This document shows positions 1-8,028 of a DNA stretch of 64,000 bases, one piece after another; the first letter of the stretch is position 1; each line of letters begins with the position of its first letter. The notes below the pieces were generated by a model, which worked only from the letters and a program-made list of their open reading frames with translations, searched no databases and was not told the origin of the DNA. The stretch spans positions 7,874,001 to 7,938,000 of the forward strand of contig NZ_CP109055.1 of the NCBI RefSeq assembly GCF_035975855.1, written 5' to 3'. The DNA comes from Streptomyces sp. NBC_01304 (GTDB lineage: Bacteria; Actinomycetota; Actinomycetes; Streptomycetales; Streptomycetaceae). A program made the translations under genes and the position numbers.

Positions 1-2
1 CC

Positions 3-1781
3 GCCGTGGCGGCCAAGTTCCCGGCCGCGGCGGAACTGCACGCACTGCTCACGGAGACGGCCCAGACCGCAGCGGCCCTCTTCGCCGCGGGCCAGGGCCA
101 GGGCCAGGATCAGGGCCGGCCCCCAGCCGTGCTCGCGGCCCCGCCGGCCCCACCGGCGCCCCGCCCCGAAAGCCGGCCCCGGCCCGCCGGCCCCCTCCAC
201 ATCTCCACCACGACCATGCCCTACCTCCTCGACCACTGCTTCTTCCAGCAGCCCCCCGACTGGCCCGACCTCGCCGACCGCTGGCCGGTCCTCCCCGCGA
301 CCACGATGGTCCAGCTCATGATCGACGCCGTGCCCGGACAGGGCGGGCGCGAGGGCGTCACCGTCGCCGTCGAGGACGCGCGGTTCCTGGAGTGGGTCGT
401 CGCCGAACCCGCCGTCGACGTAGAGATCAAGACGCACCCCGCCGGCCCCGGCAGGCACACCGTCGAGTTCGGCCGCCACGCCCGCGCCACGCTGCGTACG
501 GCGGCAACGTACGAGCAGCAACCGGCCGGCGCCCCCTGGCCGGTCCCCGGCGACGAGCGGCAACCCACCGTCTCCGCCGAGGAGATGTACGACGAGCGCT
601 GGATGTTCCACGGCCCGCTCTTCCGCGGCGTCACCCGGATCACCGCCCTCGGCGACCGCCACGTCCGCGGCGTGCTCACCGCGCCCCCGGCGCCCGGCGC
701 ACTCCTCGACAACGTGGGCCAGCTGCTCGGGTACTGGCTGATGGCCTCCCGCAGCGACCGCACCGTCGTCTTCCCGGTCGGCATCAAGGAGCTCCGCCTG
801 CACGGCCCGCACCCCGCCCCCGGCACCGCGCTCGACTGCCACATCCGGGTCACCGCGCTCACCGAGACCGTCCTTGAGGCGGACGTCCAGCTCGTCCGCG
901 ACGGCCAGGTCTGGGCCGAGATCCGCGGCTGGCAGGACCGGCGCTTCGACTCGCCGGAGCAGACCGAGGCGGTCAAGCGGAAGCCCGCCGAGCACACCCT
1001 GTCCGAGACGCAGCCCGGCGACTGGCAGCTCGTCTTCGAGTACTGGCCCGACCCGGCCTCGCGCGAGCTGTTCATGCGCAACCAGCTGGCCGGCGACGAG
1101 CGCACCCAGTACGCCCAGCACCCCCCGCGCGGCAAGCGCCAGTGGCTGCTCGGCCGGATCGCCGCCAAGGACGCGGTACGCCGCCACCTGTGGGCCCACG
1201 GCGAGCCGGGGCCGATCTACCCCTCCGAGGTCCGGGTCGTCAACGAGCCCAGCGGCCGGCCGCGCCCCGAGGGCGTGCACCGGCGGCAACTGCCGCCGCT
1301 GGAACTCTCGTTGGCGCACTGCGGCGAGGCCGCCGTCGCCCTGGCGCGGCCGCACGACGCCGCCGGGAACGGCGTCGGTGTCGGCATCGACATCGAGGAG
1401 ATCGTGGAGCGCCCGGAGTCGACGTACGACGCCGTGCTCGCGCCCGCCGAACGCGCCCTGTTCCGCGAGTTCGGCGGCGGGCCCGAGTGGCTGACCCGGT
1501 TCTGGGCCGCCAAGGAGGCCGCGGCCAAGGCCGAGGGCACCGGGATGGGCGGCCGGCCCCGGGACTTCACCGTCGTCGCGGTGACCGGGGACGCCCTCGA
1601 TGTCCGTACGCCCTCCGGCCGCGTACGCCGCGTACGGCACACGGTGACCGCCAACCCGCCCGGCCTGCCCGCCAGGACGTACGCCGTCGCCTGGACGGTC
1701 GGTACCACCGCCCCGGATGCCCCCACCGATCCCGCCGACTCCGCCGACTCCGCCGACTCCGAGGAGAACACCGCCCCATGA
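3..1781 (+). CDS. Iterative type I polyketide synthase, C-terminal part (dehydratase + built-in PPTase), 5' truncated by window
   Basis: The frame is open to the left edge, so this is the end of a larger protein (592 visible codons including the stop). After an Ala/Pro/Gln-rich linker comes a double-hotdog dehydratase: LLDHCFF near residue 77 with its His, WPVLP, MFHGPLFRG near 200, and a second active-site motif DNVGQ near 235. From about residue 330 there is an Sfp-type 4'-phosphopantetheinyl transferase with GIDIEE (about 460) and FWAAKEAAAK (about 500). A DH followed by a PPTase at the C-terminus is known from enediyne PKSE and PUFA-like iterative synthases; KS, AT, ACP and KR would lie off-window. 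The C-terminal tail carries three tandem 9-bp units (1732-1758) that encode repeated Ala-Asp-Ser. The stop overlaps the next start (ATGA), so the genes are translationally coupled. Product class unknown. Confidence 0.85.
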   Translation, partial: AVAAKFPAAAELHALLTETAQTAAALFAAGQGQGQDQGRPPAVLAAPPAPPAPRPESRPRPAGPLHISTTTMPYLLDHCFFQQPPDWPDLADRWPVLPATTMVQLMIDAVPGQGGREGVTVAVEDARFLEWVVAEPAVDVEIKTHPAGPGRHTVEFGRHARATLRTAATYEQQPAGAPWPVPGDERQPTVSAEEMYDERWMFHGPLFRGVTRITALGDRHVRGVLTAPPAPGALLDNVGQLLGYWLMASRSDRTVVFPVGIKELRLHGPHPAPGTALDCHIRVTALTETVLEADVQLVRDGQVWAEIRGWQDRRFDSPEQTEAVKRKPAEHTLSETQPGDWQLVFEYWPDPASRELFMRNQLAGDERTQYAQHPPRGKRQWLLGRIAAKDAVRRHLWAHGEPGPIYPSEVRVVNEPSGRPRPEGVHRRQLPPLELSLAHCGEAAVALARPHDAAGNGVGVGIDIEEIVERPESTYDAVLAPAERALFREFGGGPEWLTRFWAAKEAAAKAEGTGMGGRPRDFTVVAVTGDALDVRTPSGRVRRVRHTVTANPPGLPARTYAVAWTVGTTAPDAPTDPADSADSADSEENTAP

Positions 1782-2092
1782 CCAGCCCCGCGACCCGCAC
1801 CACCCACTCCGTCGTCGGCGAAGACGCCGTACTCGCCGAGATCACCGAGGCCCTGCGTGCGGTCCTCGACGACGTCGAGATCGACGAGGACTTCCCCATC
1901 ACCCTCGACACCCGCTTCGTCGAGGACCTGGACCTGGAGTCCATCGACCTCGTCACCCTCACTGGCGAGCTCAGGCAGCGCTACGGCGAACGCGTCGACT
2001 TCCCCGGCTGGTTCGCCTCGCTCGACCTGTCCGAGATCATCGGCCTGACCGTCGGGCAGCTGGTCCGCTACATCGCGGGGCGCCTGCAGTGA
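1778..2092 (+). CDS. Free-standing acyl carrier protein
   Basis: This 104-residue acidic protein has the carrier motif LDLESIDLV, with Ser55 as the predicted phosphopantetheine site. It starts at the ATG inside the ATGA overlap with the PKS gene and ends in a GTGA overlap with the hydrolase gene. The family role is to tether acyl intermediates as thioesters. Since the upstream PKS has its own PPTase, that domain is the natural candidate to activate both its internal carrier and this one (inference). The extra ACP suggests a starter-loading, transfer or modification step. Confidence 0.88.
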   Translation: MTSPATRTTHSVVGEDAVLAEITEALRAVLDDVEIDEDFPITLDTRFVEDLDLESIDLVTLTGELRQRYGERVDFPGWFASLDLSEIIGLTVGQLVRYIAGRLQ

Positions 2093-2904
2093 CGAAGGTC
2101 GACGCGGGCGGCACCCGGCTCAACGTCGAACGCCTCGGGGACGCGGGGCCGGGCGCCGAGACCGTCGTCTTCGTCCACGGCATCGCCACCGACAACCTCA
2201 CCAGCTACTACTTCACCGTCGCCCCGCACTTCGCCGAGGCCGGCTACGACGTCGTGATGTACGACCAGCGCGGCCACGGCCGCAGCGCCCGCCCGCCGCA
2301 CGGCTACACGATCGAGGCCTTCAGCGGCGATCTCCGCGCGCTGCTCGACGAGTTGGGCATCCAGCGGCCCGTCCACCTCGTCGGCAACTCCTTCGGCGGC
2401 ACCGTCGCCCTCGACTACGCCCTCGACCACCCGGACCGCGTCGCCAGCGTCCTCATGGTCGAGTCGGAGCCACCCACCGCGGCCTGGGCGCAGAAGATGA
2501 GCGGCCTGCTCGCCGGGTCCGCGTACAAGCTGCACGACGAGCGCACGCTGCCCTGGATCGAGGAGACGTACGGCCGCCACGAGGCGCGCCTCGTCCGCTG
2601 GGCGATGCGGCTCCTGCACGGCACCAGCGTCGCCGAGGACATCGCGGCCAGCCGCATCCCCGACGAGGACCGCTGGCGCGCGCTCGACGTGCCGGTGCTC
2701 GCGGTGTACGGCGCCGAGTCGGACCTCGCCGAGATGGCCCCCTGGCTGGAATCGCTGCTGCCACGCTGCCGCACGCTCGAAGTCGAGGGCCATGGCCACT
2801 CGGTCCTCGTCGGCACGCCGCAGACGGTGGGGCCGCTGCTCCTCGACTGGGTCCGCGACTCCCACAAGGAGCTGGTGGGCGCGGCGGAAAGGGGCGTCCG
2901 ATGA
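2089..2904 (+). CDS. Alpha/beta-fold hydrolase of the PKS cluster
   Basis: A 271-residue alpha/beta hydrolase starting at GTG within the GTGA overlap. Visible features are the oxyanion-hole segment VFVHGIA (27-33), the strand turn YDQRGHGRSARPP, the nucleophile elbow GNSFGG (Ser101), a likely acid in YGAESDLAEM (about 211) and the catalytic His in GHGHSVLV (about 237). The full triad is present. Tight coupling between the ACP and glycosyltransferase genes suggests a role in releasing, hydrolysing or transferring the polyketide chain, but the family is broad and an esterase or haloperoxidase-like role cannot be excluded. Confidence 0.82.
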   Translation: MTKVDAGGTRLNVERLGDAGPGAETVVFVHGIATDNLTSYYFTVAPHFAEAGYDVVMYDQRGHGRSARPPHGYTIEAFSGDLRALLDELGIQRPVHLVGNSFGGTVALDYALDHPDRVASVLMVESEPPTAAWAQKMSGLLAGSAYKLHDERTLPWIEETYGRHEARLVRWAMRLLHGTSVAEDIAASRIPDEDRWRALDVPVLAVYGAESDLAEMAPWLESLLPRCRTLEVEGHGHSVLVGTPQTVGPLLLDWVRDSHKELVGAAERGVR

Positions 2905-4052
2905 GTCGCTTCCTCTTCGTCGTGCCGCCCCTCGTCGGGCACATCAACCCCGCCGTCAGCGTCGCCGCCGAGCTCGTGGCGCGTGGGCATCGGGTCGCCT
3001 GGGCCGGACTGCCGCGTTTGGTCGAGGAGTTGGCGGGGCCCGAGGCCGAGGTCTTCCCCTGTGACATCCCGGGTGTGGTGGAGCGGCCGGCCGAGCTGCG
3101 CGGGGCCGGGGCGCTGCAGTTCCTGTGGCAGGAGTTCTTCGTGCCGCTGGCCGAGGCGATGGTGCCCGGAGTGGAGCTGGCGGCGCGGGAGTTCCGGCCC
3201 GATGTGATCGTCGCCGACCAGCAGACCCTCGCGGGCGCGCTGGTCGCGGAGCGGCTCGGGATCCCGCTGGCCACGTCGTCGACCACGTCGGCGGAGTTCA
3301 GCCAGGCCCTGGCGAGCATGCCGAAGATCGGGGAGTGGATCGCGGGCCTCACCGCGGACCTGCGCCGCCGCTTCGGCGATCCCGCCCGCAGCCACGACCC
3401 CCGGCTCTCGCCCGACCTCGTCCTCGCCTTCACCAGCGAGGAGCTGGCGGGCGACTGCGAGATCCCGCCGCAGGTGCACTTCGTCGGCCCGGCCCTCACC
3501 CACCGGCCGGCGCCACCCGACTTCCCCTGGGCCTGGCTGGACGAGTCCCGCGCCACGGTCCTCGTCTCGCTCGGCACGGCCAACACCGACGTCGGGGCCC
3601 GCTTCCTGACCGAGTGCGCCGCGGCCGTACGCGCACGGGGCAGGCGGATCCAGGCGGTGATCGCCGACCCCGGCGGCGTACTCACCGACGAGTCCGACAC
3701 CGATGTCCTGGTGCTGCCCCTGATCCCCCAACTCGCCTTGCTGGAAAGGGCGTCGGCGGTCATCAGCCACGCCGGCCACAACACCGTCGCCGAATCCCTG
3801 TGGCACGGCGTACCGCTGGTGGTCGCGCCCATCCGCGACGACCAGCCGCTCATCGCCGGGCAGGTCGTCGCGGCGGGGGCGGGCGTCCGGGTCCGGTTCG
3901 GGCGGGGCGACCGGCGCACGGTGGGGGCCGCGCTCGACGCCGTACTCGACGAGGACGGCTACCGCGCCGCCGCCCGGCGCATCGGGGACTCCTTCCGCGG
4001 GGCCGGCGGGGCCGCCGCGGCGGCCTCCCACCTCGAAAAGCTCGCCCTCTGA
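2901..4052 (+). CDS. MGT/UGT-type glycosyltransferase
   Basis: 383 residues, GT-B fold, family GT1 (macrolide glycosyltransferase type). The N-terminus has the acceptor-domain start FVVPPLVGHINP with its conserved His, and the C-terminal half has the nucleotide-sugar site ISHAGHNTVAESLWHGVPLV (about 287-306) followed by DDQP. The start overlaps the hydrolase stop (ATGA), so PKS end, ACP, hydrolase and GT form one coupled operon. The likely role is glycosylation of the polyketide or lipid product; the sugar donor cannot be told from sequence, and no sugar-biosynthesis genes are visible in the window. Confidence 0.85.
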   Translation: MSRFLFVVPPLVGHINPAVSVAAELVARGHRVAWAGLPRLVEELAGPEAEVFPCDIPGVVERPAELRGAGALQFLWQEFFVPLAEAMVPGVELAAREFRPDVIVADQQTLAGALVAERLGIPLATSSTTSAEFSQALASMPKIGEWIAGLTADLRRRFGDPARSHDPRLSPDLVLAFTSEELAGDCEIPPQVHFVGPALTHRPAPPDFPWAWLDESRATVLVSLGTANTDVGARFLTECAAAVRARGRRIQAVIADPGGVLTDESDTDVLVLPLIPQLALLERASAVISHAGHNTVAESLWHGVPLVVAPIRDDQPLIAGQVVAAGAGVRVRFGRGDRRTVGAALDAVLDEDGYRAAARRIGDSFRGAGGAAAAASHLEKLAL

Positions 4053-4146
4053 ACCGGGCCGGCCCACCAGCCGGCCGCGTACGACCGGCCGATCAGCCAC
4101 GGACGACCCGCCACCCAGCCAAGTACAGCGACAGGAGACCCCCGCC

Positions 4147-5262
4147 ATGGCACAGACCGAGCAGGCCGCCCCCGCGTCCGCGGCCCCCGCGCCCCAGGAC
4201 GTCGCCAGGAAGCGCCCCGCCTACCTCAGCGAACTGGCCCGCGGCACCGACCGCTTCCACGAGCCGCGCCGCGCCGACTGCCCCTGGTGCGGCTCGCACC
4301 GGCTCGGTGTCCGGCTGCGCACCACCGATCTGATCCAGCACAAGCCGGGCACGTTCACGGTCGACCGGTGCGCCGACTGCGACCACTCCTTCCAGAACCC
4401 CCGGCTCACCCCGGAGGGCCTGGACTTCTACTACCGGGACTTCTACGACGGCCTCGGCGGCAAGGAGGCCGAGAAGCTGTTCGGCGCCGAGTCCAGCACC
4501 AAGCGGTACCTGTCCAGCACCCGCGCGATGCGGACCCACATGGAGCCGCAGAGCTGGCTCGACGTGGGCACCGGACACGGGCACTTCCCCTCGGTGGCCA
4601 AGACGCTCCTGCGGCACACCAACTTCGACGGCCTCGACCTGAGCGACGGCGTGGAGGAGGCCGTCACGGAGGGCCGGATCCGCGAGGGACACCGCGGCTT
4701 CTTCCCCGAGCTCGCGGCCTCGCTCGCCGGGCGCTACGACGCGGTCAGCATGTTCCACTACCTGGAGCACAGCCGGGACCCGCGCGCCGAACTCGAGGCC
4801 GCCAAGACGGTGCTGCGCCCCGGCGGCCACCTGATGATCGAGGTGCCGGACCCCGAGAGCCGCTACGCCAAGCTCCTCGGCAAGTGGTGGTGCTCGTACT
4901 TCCAGCCGCAGCACCTGCACTTCGTACCGCTCGCCAACCTCCGCAAGGAGCTGGAGAAGTCGGGCTTCACGGTCGTCGGGGTGGAGCGCCGCGAGCCGCA
5001 CATCCCGTTCGACCTGACCACCGCGGTCGCCCTCTGGCTCAACTGCCGCTTCCCCAAGGCGGACCTGCCCTGGCGGGCGAAGGCGGCCACGGCCTCCCAG
5101 CTCAAGGTGCGCAAGGTGGCCTGGTGGGCCGCCCTGCCGCTGCTCGCGGTCACCTACGGCCTCGACATGGTCCTGCCGCCCCTCATCACCCGCATGGGCT
5201 TCTCGAACGCGTACCGGGTGATCGCGCGCAAGAACCGCCGCCAGGCCCCTACCGGAACCTGA
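4147..5262 (+). CDS. Zinc-finger-tipped class I SAM methyltransferase with C-terminal membrane segment
   Basis: 371 residues. The N-terminal Ala/Pro-rich tail is followed by two CxxC pairs (CPWC near 45, CADC near 75) that should bind zinc, then a SAM-binding loop LDVGTGHGHFP (about 138) and the motif VSMFHYLEH. The methyltransferase belongs to the Methyltransf_23-like group often found on glycan or lipid substrates. Near the C-terminus AWWAALPLLAVTYG forms a probable membrane-associated helix. ATG with AGGAGAC upstream is the clear start. It lies 94 bp after the GT gene on the same strand, so it probably belongs to the same cluster. The 3' end overlaps the convergent methyltransferase by 14 bp. 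Confidence 0.8.
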   Translation: MAQTEQAAPASAAPAPQDVARKRPAYLSELARGTDRFHEPRRADCPWCGSHRLGVRLRTTDLIQHKPGTFTVDRCADCDHSFQNPRLTPEGLDFYYRDFYDGLGGKEAEKLFGAESSTKRYLSSTRAMRTHMEPQSWLDVGTGHGHFPSVAKTLLRHTNFDGLDLSDGVEEAVTEGRIREGHRGFFPELAASLAGRYDAVSMFHYLEHSRDPRAELEAAKTVLRPGGHLMIEVPDPESRYAKLLGKWWCSYFQPQHLHFVPLANLRKELEKSGFTVVGVERREPHIPFDLTTAVALWLNCRFPKADLPWRAKAATASQLKVRKVAWWAALPLLAVTYGLDMVLPPLITRMGFSNAYRVIARKNRRQAPTGT

Positions 5263-6082
5263 TCAGGGTCACCGCCGGCGAGAACGAGCGGTACACCGGG
5301 ACGCGGTGCTGGTGCTGGATGAGCCGGCCCAGCGTGCCGCGTCCCGGTGGCATGTGCAGGGCGCGCACCTCGGCGATGCCCGGGTGCGCCGAGTGCAGCT
5401 TCTGTCGCTCGTCGGGCGCCATCGACCAGTGCATCGGCGGGATGGTCAGGCTGCCGATGCGCAGCTTGCCCTCGCGGGCGAGCGAGGTGACCCAGCGGGG
5501 CATCGAGTCGAGGACGAGCACACCGCCGGGCAGCCGCTCGGCGCAGGCCGCGATGATCTCCCGTACCTCGGCGGGCTTCAGATACATCATCAGGCCCTGC
5601 GCGGTGACGATCGTGCCGCGCGAGGGGTCCTCGATCTCGTCGAGCCACGACAGGTCGGTCGCCGAACGCGCCACCACGCGGTGCCGGGGGTCGGCGGGCA
5701 GCAGCCGGCGGCGCAGCTCGGCGCCGTCCGGGAGCTCCACGCTCAGCCAGTCGAGCGTCCCGTTGTCGACGCGCCAGAAGCTGGTCTCCAGGCCCTCGCC
5801 GAGCGCGACGACGGTCGCTTCCGGGCGGCGGGCCGTGTAGTTGGCCACGGACCGGTCGAAGCAGAGCGAGCGCAGGCCCTGGGTCTGCGCGAAGAGCGGA
5901 TGGGGCGGGCCCAGCTTCTCCTCGAAGGGGTAGTCGAGGCTGTCCACCAGCTGCACGGCGAGCGGATCGCGCAGCACGGCATCGGGCCTGCGCGCCTCGC
6001 ACGCCCGGTTCCACAGGGTCCACAGCAGGGTCTCCGGCACGCCGTCCAGCTGGGGCCGTACGCGTTCCTCGGTGAGTGTCAT
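5249..6082 (-). CDS. Leucine carboxyl methyltransferase-family O-methyltransferase
   Basis: A 277-residue class I SAM-dependent enzyme of the LCM/PPM-like family common in actinobacterial secondary metabolism. Signs are the N-terminal substrate segment DAVLRDPLAVQLVDSLDYPF, the SAM-binding motif VVALGEGLETSFWRVD, WLDEIED, and VLVLDSMPRW. I chose the ATG at 6082 (MTLTEER...) over an in-frame TTG at 6118. It is convergent with the zinc-finger methyltransferase and lies downstream of the CobU and repeat-protein genes on the same strand, so it may belong to either neighbour; a polyketide-tailoring role is an inference from position. Confidence 0.75.
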   Translation of the reverse strand: MTLTEERVRPQLDGVPETLLWTLWNRACEARRPDAVLRDPLAVQLVDSLDYPFEEKLGPPHPLFAQTQGLRSLCFDRSVANYTARRPEATVVALGEGLETSFWRVDNGTLDWLSVELPDGAELRRRLLPADPRHRVVARSATDLSWLDEIEDPSRGTIVTAQGLMMYLKPAEVREIIAACAERLPGGVLVLDSMPRWVTSLAREGKLRIGSLTIPPMHWSMAPDERQKLHSAHPGIAEVRALHMPPGRGTLGRLIQHQHRVPVYRSFSPAVTLIRFR

Positions 6083-6158
6083 GCAGAGCAGCCCATGCCA
6101 AGGGCGCCCACCGGGCAAGCCGACACGAGCAGGCGGGGGAGGGTGTCAGCCGCGCGGC

Positions 6159-6392
6159 TCAGGCTTCGAGGGCCGCCCGTTCGCCGTGGACGAGCTCGTA
6201 CGCGTACGCCGCCACCTCGGTCTGCAGCTGCAGCCTGAACTCCGCGGCGTACGTCCGCACCTCGTGCCCGTACTCGGCCGTCCCCGCGCGCAGTTCGCGC
6301 CCGAACTCCGCGACGTCCGCGCGCAGCGCCGCGCCGTACTCGGCCGCGTACGCCACCACGTCGGTGCTCGCCGGAACTTCGAGCTCGCCCAC
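6159..6392 (-). CDS. Small hendecad-repeat (amphipathic helix) protein
   Basis: 77 residues, GTG start one base after the stop of the CobU-fusion gene (TGA-G-GTG), so very probably translated by coupling. Nearly the whole protein is built of 11-residue repeats: LRADVAEFGRE, LRAGTAEYGHE, VRTYAAEFRLQ, LQTEVAAYAYE, preceded by a diverged copy. Each unit places A(E)-Y/F-G and a following L/V-R at the same positions, which predicts a continuous amphipathic helix or helical bundle that could lie on a membrane or self-associate. No cysteine, signal peptide or enzyme motif. I do not recognise a family; the cobalamin link is positional only. Confidence 0.65.
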   Translation of the reverse strand: MGELEVPASTDVVAYAAEYGAALRADVAEFGRELRAGTAEYGHEVRTYAAEFRLQLQTEVAAYAYELVHGERAALEA

Positions 6393-6393
6393 C

Positions 6394-7590
6394 TCAGCCC
6401 CGCAGGGCGAGCGCCTGGCCCGCCACCACGAGCAGGACGTGCTCGCACTCCGAGGCGAATGCCGCGTTCAGTCGGCCCAGTTCATCGCGGAAGCGCCGCC
6501 CGGCCGCCGTCGGCGGGACCACCCCCGAGCCGACCTCGTTCGACACCGCGACGACCGTGCGCCGGGTCTGCCGGACCGCGCCGACCAGCTGCTCCACCCG
6601 CTCCCGCAGCGCCCGCTCGCCACCCGCCGCCCACTTGTCGTCGTCCCACGCGGAGACCTGGTCCATCGCGTCGGTCAGCCAGAGCGCGAGGCAGTCCACG
6701 AGCAGCGGGGGCCCGCTGTCCTCCAGGAGCGGCACGAGGTCGCAGGTCTCGGTCGTACGCCACGACGAGGGCCGGCGTTCGCGGTGCAGGTGGACCCGCG
6801 CCGCCCACTCCGCGTCGCCGTCGCGGCTGCCGCCGGTGGCGACGTACAGCACCTGGGGGAACGCCTCCAGGCGCCGCTCGGCCTCGACGGACTTGCCCGA
6901 GCGGGCGCCGCCGAGCACCAGGGTGCGGCGCGGCACATCGGGCACCTCGTGGTACTCGCCGACCACGAGGGTCGTCCCGTCGGGCACCGCGCGGGCGCCC
7001 ACCGCGGCGAGCCTGCGGTGCAGTTCGGGGCCCGCGGGCACGTCGTGGTCCAGGTGCACCGCCACCACGTCCGTCGTCGCGGTCACCGCGCCCACGGAGC
7101 GCAGCCGGGCCAGCGCGTCGGGCCGTCCGACGACGTCGACGACCACCATGTCGTACGGCTCCGAGTCCTCGAGCCCGGCCGGCGCCGCCCCCGGCGGCAG
7201 ATAGAGCAGCCGCTCCCCGTCCGGCCCGGTCACCGCATAGCCCGTGCCGGGATGGTCCATCGCCACCGCCCGCACCCGGTGCCCGCCGAGCAGCGCCAAC
7301 TCCCGCCCGTCCGGCACCCGCCCGGCCGGGGGCAGCCCGACGGGGTGCTCGAGGGCGGGCCCGTCGTGCGGATGCGTGAGGAGCACCTGCCGTACGCCGC
7401 CCAGGGTGTGCCCCGCGCGCGCGGCGGCGAACGCGGCGCCCGGGGTCAGGTCGAGCAGCAGCACGCCGTCCACGAGCAGCGCGGTCGCCGCCCGTACGGC
7501 CTCGCCGAGGCAGGCGGCGCAGGTGGCGCAGGGGCAGTCGGGGCGGGGCAGGCCCGCGGGGGCGCCGGTGCCGAGCAGAGTCAGTTCCAC
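6394..7590 (-). CDS. cobU: MBL-fold domain fused to adenosylcobinamide kinase/guanylyltransferase (CobU)
   Basis: 398 residues. The N-terminal ~200 are a metallo-beta-lactamase-like fold resembling PhnP-type phosphodiesterases, with LLGTGAP then CPCATCAAC, but the usual HxHxDH metal motif reads HPHDGP, so the metal site is reduced. From about residue 220 comes CobU: P-loop GGARSGKS, YVATGG, the nucleotide-site block HLHRERRPSSW and the late motif VSNEVGSGVVP. CobU phosphorylates adenosylcobinamide and attaches GMP, in nucleotide-loop assembly and salvage of B12. Start GTG has GGAGG 8-9 bases upstream. It is divergent from the 70-residue gene and coupled to the repeat mini-protein. Confidence 0.88.
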   Translation of the reverse strand: MELTLLGTGAPAGLPRPDCPCATCAACLGEAVRAATALLVDGVLLLDLTPGAAFAAARAGHTLGGVRQVLLTHPHDGPALEHPVGLPPAGRVPDGRELALLGGHRVRAVAMDHPGTGYAVTGPDGERLLYLPPGAAPAGLEDSEPYDMVVVDVVGRPDALARLRSVGAVTATTDVVAVHLDHDVPAGPELHRRLAAVGARAVPDGTTLVVGEYHEVPDVPRRTLVLGGARSGKSVEAERRLEAFPQVLYVATGGSRDGDAEWAARVHLHRERRPSSWRTTETCDLVPLLEDSGPPLLVDCLALWLTDAMDQVSAWDDDKWAAGGERALRERVEQLVGAVRQTRRTVVAVSNEVGSGVVPPTAAGRRFRDELGRLNAAFASECEHVLLVVAGQALALRG

Positions 7591-7727
7591 GGGGACGATC
7601 CTCCCGCGTCGGCGCAGGTCTTGCGCGCCCGGATAGGCTGCAACCGGCAGGTTGATCCAGATCGCGGCTCCGGCCGGGGCCTGGCTCGCGGCTTCGGGTG
7701 GATCTTGCGGATCTTTGGGAGGCGGAC

Positions 7728-7940
7728 ATGGCGGCGTGGACGTGGCGGTTCGAGAACTCCGACGGGACGGAGGTCCAGCCCGCGGTGCAGCCCGAGGACT
7801 GGACCACCCAGGGCGACGCGGAGTCCTGGATCGGTGAGCAGTGGAAGGAACTTCTCGAGGGCGGCGCGGAGCAGGTCCGCCTCTTCGAGGACGACAACGA
7901 GATCTACAAGATGAGTCTGCGCGCCGCCGCGGACGTATAG
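7728..7940 (+). CDS. Conserved small protein, 70 residues, unknown function
   Basis: ATG at 7728 with GGGAGGCGG just upstream; an upstream in-frame start at 7698 lacks a better site. The protein is acidic and Trp-rich (AAWTWRFENSDG, EDWTTQGDAESWIGEQWKELL) with a C-terminal strand-like part VRLFEDDNEIYKMSL. No signal peptide, membrane segment or enzyme motif. I recall similar short proteins at this place in other Streptomyces, so it is likely real. It ends before a strong bidirectional terminator shared with the HtrA-like gene. Confidence 0.7.
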   Translation: MAAWTWRFENSDGTEVQPAVQPEDWTTQGDAESWIGEQWKELLEGGAEQVRLFEDDNEIYKMSLRAAADV

Positions 7941-7961
7941 CGCCCGCACCGAGCGGCCCCA

Positions 7962-8012
7962 GCAGAACAGGACGACCGGCGCCCGCCATGGGCGCCGGTC
8001 GTCCTGTTCTGC
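7962..8012. terminator. Bidirectional terminator, 22-23 bp perfect stem
   Basis: Arms 7962-7983 and 7991-8012 are fully complementary, extended by the pair 7984/7990 around a 5-base loop. It sits between the convergent 70-residue gene and the HtrA-like gene and should end transcription from both sides. Confidence 0.9.
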
Positions 8013-8028
8013 CGAGAAGCCGAACGGG

